Shown here: one piece after another, positions 61,860-64,000 of the stretch
How positions within the stretch are numbered: position 1 is the first letter of the stretch
Layout of the letters: each line of letters opens with the position of its first letter
Source: Lewinellaceae bacterium
GTDB lineage: Bacteria; Bacteroidota; Bacteroidia; Chitinophagales; Saprospiraceae
Assembly: GCA_020636255.1 (NCBI GenBank)
Contig: JACJYE010000019.1
Coordinates: 1 to 64,000, forward strand
DNA length: 64,000 bases
Direction of reading: 5' to 3'
Notes under the pieces: generated by a model
Database searches by the model: none
Seen by the model: the letters and a program-made list of their open reading frames with translations, nothing else
What the model was told of the DNA's origin: nothing
Position numbers and translations under genes: made by a program

Positions 61860-64000
61860 TCACTCGTTTCGCAAGGTTTCCCCCGGCGCCACCCTTGCCA
61901 GCTTATACGACTGCCAGCTCACCGCCAGCGCTGCTACAGCAAACACCAGCAGATTGGCCAGCAGGTAGGCGCTGAACCCCGGACGGGCATCGCCGATAAA
62001 CTCCGCTGTCTGCCGGGCCATGAGCTGGAAACCGCCGAAGCAGATACCCGTCGCCACGATGCTGGCTACGAGCAGCAGCGCAAGGAAGCCGCGGTTGGCG
62101 CTCAGGATGATCTCACGTGCCGTTGCGCCCAGCACCTTGCGGATGCTGGACTCCTTCAGGCGCGCAGCATAGTTTTGCGAAGCGAGGCCGAAAAGGCCCA
62201 TGCAGGAGATGAACAGGGCCAGCCCGGCGATATAGCCGAACAGCGTGGCGACGGTGTTGAATTCATGGAAAAAACTATCGAATACGAGGTTTTGGTGGAA
62301 AGCACTGAATGGAGTGCCGCTATCGAGTTTAGCCCATGCCGCTTTCATGTAGGCTTCCGTTTTTTCGCCGGTGCCGGGAGCGTAACGCAGGGCCAGGTAG
62401 GCCGAAGCTGTTTCATCGGACAGGTAAAAAACAGCAGGTTTCATTACGCCGGTGGGCGCCATTTTGAAATCATGCACCACACCTACGATGCTATATGCCT
62501 GGCCATTCGCACGGATCTGCTGGCCTATGGGGCTCTGCAAGCCGCTTTCTTTCACGAACTGTTGGTTGACGACAACCGATAGGCCATCCTCGGCCCTGCG
62601 CTCCGGGCCGAAGAAACGGCCCTGCTCCAGTTCCAGCCCCATCGCCTCAAAATAGCCTGCCCCGGCCTCGAAGCGGGCCACTTCCTTTTCTTTGTCCCCA
62701 ACCATGACCTTAGTGCGCCAGCGCGCCTCGCCCACGTGGTTGGCGGCAGGGGCAACGTATTGGATGTCAGGGTTCTGTAATGCCTCGTTTTTCAACAGGC
62801 CAAACTGCCCCGCCTCGTCGAGCCGCACGACCAATGTGCCTTCGGGCTGGTAGCCCCACGACTGTTTTTTCCACTCGCCCGCCAGCGAATAGAACAGCAC
62901 TCCGGCGATGACCGTGCCGAAGGCGAACACAAACTGGAGCCCCATTAACGCCCGTGTCAATTTGCTTTTGCTGGAAAACGACGACTTGCCACGGAAGATG
63001 GACACCGTTGGGAAAGAGCTGATATAAAGCGCCGGATAGGCCCCCGACGCCACGCCTGTGAGGGCCAGCAGCCCCAGCAGGAAAACCCAGATACCGATGT
63101 TGTCCGTGAGGGAAAAAGAGATCTTCTGTACCATGATGGAGTTGAAATAGGGCACGAGCACCGCCTGTGAGAACGCTATGCCCAGCACGAGCGCGATGAG
63201 GCAGAGCAACAGGTTTTCGCTCATGAACTGCAGAACCAGTTGCCCCTTCCTGCCGCCGACCGCTTTCCGCACGCCTATTTCCTTGAGCCTCCGTACCGAT
63301 TGCCCCAATGCGATATTGATATAGTTGAAACAGGACAGAGCGAACAGCAGCAACGCCACCCCTATAAATATGACGGGCACCAGGGGGTGCGGCGCTTCGG
63401 TGGGGCGGTTGATGACTTTGTAGGCGCCGGGGTTGGGGTTCTTCAGGTTGTCCAGCACAAAGGACTGAATGGCCAGGCCGGGGTCGGCGGCGTTGTGCTG
63501 CGCCACGAATTGGGCCATGCCTTTTTCCAGATCGGTTGCCGACGTATGGGGTTTGAGTTGCACAAATGTGGCGCGGGCCATGGCCGCCCAGTTCCCCGGC
63601 TCTGTCAGCTTGAGCGGTACGCCTGCCTCGAAACCCATGAGCAGGTCGAAGCGGAGGCCCGTGTTGCCGGGGAAAGGAGCAGCCACCCCTTTCACGGTGA
63701 GCGCCTTTTTTATTTTTCCTCCAAAACTCACCGTGATGGCCTTTCCCATCGCATTTTCATTCGGAAAAAACTTCTGCGCCGCCTCATGGCTGAGGATGAC
63801 GCCCTCCGGCTCGTACAGCCCCGCCGGGCTGCCCTGGGCCAGCGGAAAAGTGAACATGTCGAAATAACCGGGGTCGGCGAAGTAGAGCAATTCATCGAAC
63901 ACCCCTTCGCCGGAGAAGACCTTGGCCTCCGTCAGTTGAGTGCGGACGGCGCGTTCCACCTGTGGGAAATTGTCGGCCAGCGCCGGGCCGACCGGCATGG
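61860..64000 (-). CDS. MacB/FtsX-type ABC permease, 5' end outside the window
   Basis: At least 712 residues; the frame runs to the right edge without the expected N-terminal membrane helix, so the true start is beyond the window. Visible: the end of the first periplasmic domain, GQSVRRLKEIGVRKAVGGRK, central helices, a second periplasmic domain, and LKESSIRKVLGATAREI with C-terminal helices. It is the most divergent of the three in this array (MARQTAEFIGDARPGFSAYL) and is upstream of the other two. Confidence 0.92.
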   Translation of the reverse strand, partial: MPVGPALADNFPQVERAVRTQLTEAKVFSGEGVFDELLYFADPGYFDMFTFPLAQGSPAGLYEPEGVILSHEAAQKFFPNENAMGKAITVSFGGKIKKALTVKGVAAPFPGNTGLRFDLLMGFEAGVPLKLTEPGNWAAMARATFVQLKPHTSATDLEKGMAQFVAQHNAADPGLAIQSFVLDNLKNPNPGAYKVINRPTEAPHPLVPVIFIGVALLLFALSCFNYINIALGQSVRRLKEIGVRKAVGGRKGQLVLQFMSENLLLCLIALVLGIAFSQAVLVPYFNSIMVQKISFSLTDNIGIWVFLLGLLALTGVASGAYPALYISSFPTVSIFRGKSSFSSKSKLTRALMGLQFVFAFGTVIAGVLFYSLAGEWKKQSWGYQPEGTLVVRLDEAGQFGLLKNEALQNPDIQYVAPAANHVGEARWRTKVMVGDKEKEVARFEAGAGYFEAMGLELEQGRFFGPERRAEDGLSVVVNQQFVKESGLQSPIGQQIRANGQAYSIVGVVHDFKMAPTGVMKPAVFYLSDETASAYLALRYAPGTGEKTEAYMKAAWAKLDSGTPFSAFHQNLVFDSFFHEFNTVATLFGYIAGLALFISCMGLFGLASQNYAARLKESSIRKVLGATAREIILSANRGFLALLLVASIVATGICFGGFQLMARQTAEFIGDARPGFSAYLLANLLVFAVAALAVSWQSYKLARVAPGETLRNE

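Overview
The window looks like a chromosomal segment of a Bacteroidota bacterium, probably of the Saprospirales type (Lewinella/Haliscomenobacter/Phaeodactylibacter-like). The evidence is several large secreted proteins with type IX secretion (T9SS) or gliding-associated C-terminal domains, an LpxC-FabZ fusion, LytS/LytTR regulation, arrays of MacB/FtsX-type permeases, SPII lipoproteins, and TAnnTTTG promoter elements. It contains no rRNA, CRISPR array, intact transposase or phage module. One tRNA gene (initiator Met) is present.

Layout. 1-5.8 kb: a minus-strand cassette with lower GC, made of a class I isoprenoid synthase-like protein, a 1143-residue protein that reads as a GHKL-type ATPase with a receiver-like tail, and a third unidentified gene that leaves the window. 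This is the most unusual block. 6-13 kb: lipid A and LPS genes (lpxD; lpxC/fabZ-lpxA-ABC ATPase; hldD), a degenerate HemC homologue that lacks the catalytic residues, and a DUF4348-like lipoprotein. 13-23 kb: a gliding-associated secreted protein, gcvP, a secreted protein with a lysyl-oxidase domain, and a secreted M14 carboxypeptidase. 23 kb: tRNA-fMet with a broken duplicate of its 5' half just upstream, followed by a nested MITE-like repeat. 24-30 kb: a GMC dehydrogenase and its small subunit, a 3 x 124 bp tandem repeat, glgB, and a cytochrome c lipoprotein. 30-38.5 kb: a plus-strand run of small accessory genes (Vat-like acetyltransferase, lipoproteins, an AT-rich DUF3179 gene, DUF1801, SRPBCC, an exported acetolactate decarboxylase homologue, GH35), then a DUF6265-DUF5694 protein and a double VOC protein. 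39-46 kb: a beta-propeller lipoprotein, a DUF1566 T9SS protein, a LytS/LytTR two-component pair, an erythromycin-esterase-like protein and a YHS protein. 46-64 kb: a minus-strand stretch with four MacB/FtsX-like permeases, an S41 peptidase, a beta-lactamase-fold hydrolase, an outer-membrane barrel protein and two secreted beta-propeller proteins.

Genes that probably work together: lpxC/fabZ, lpxA and lpxD in lipid A synthesis, with hldD making the heptose precursor of the inner core; the GMC subunit with its gluconate-dehydrogenase-type subunit 3, and perhaps the nearby cytochrome c, as a periplasmic dehydrogenase; and the LytS/LytTR pair, whose reading frames overlap. Repeats are a recurring theme. 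An 18-bp motif sits at gene 3' ends, a 156-bp MITE occurs twice in opposite orientation inside the same larger repeat, and two adjacent permease genes share almost identical 3' ends. All functional names come from reading motifs by eye; no database search was possible.
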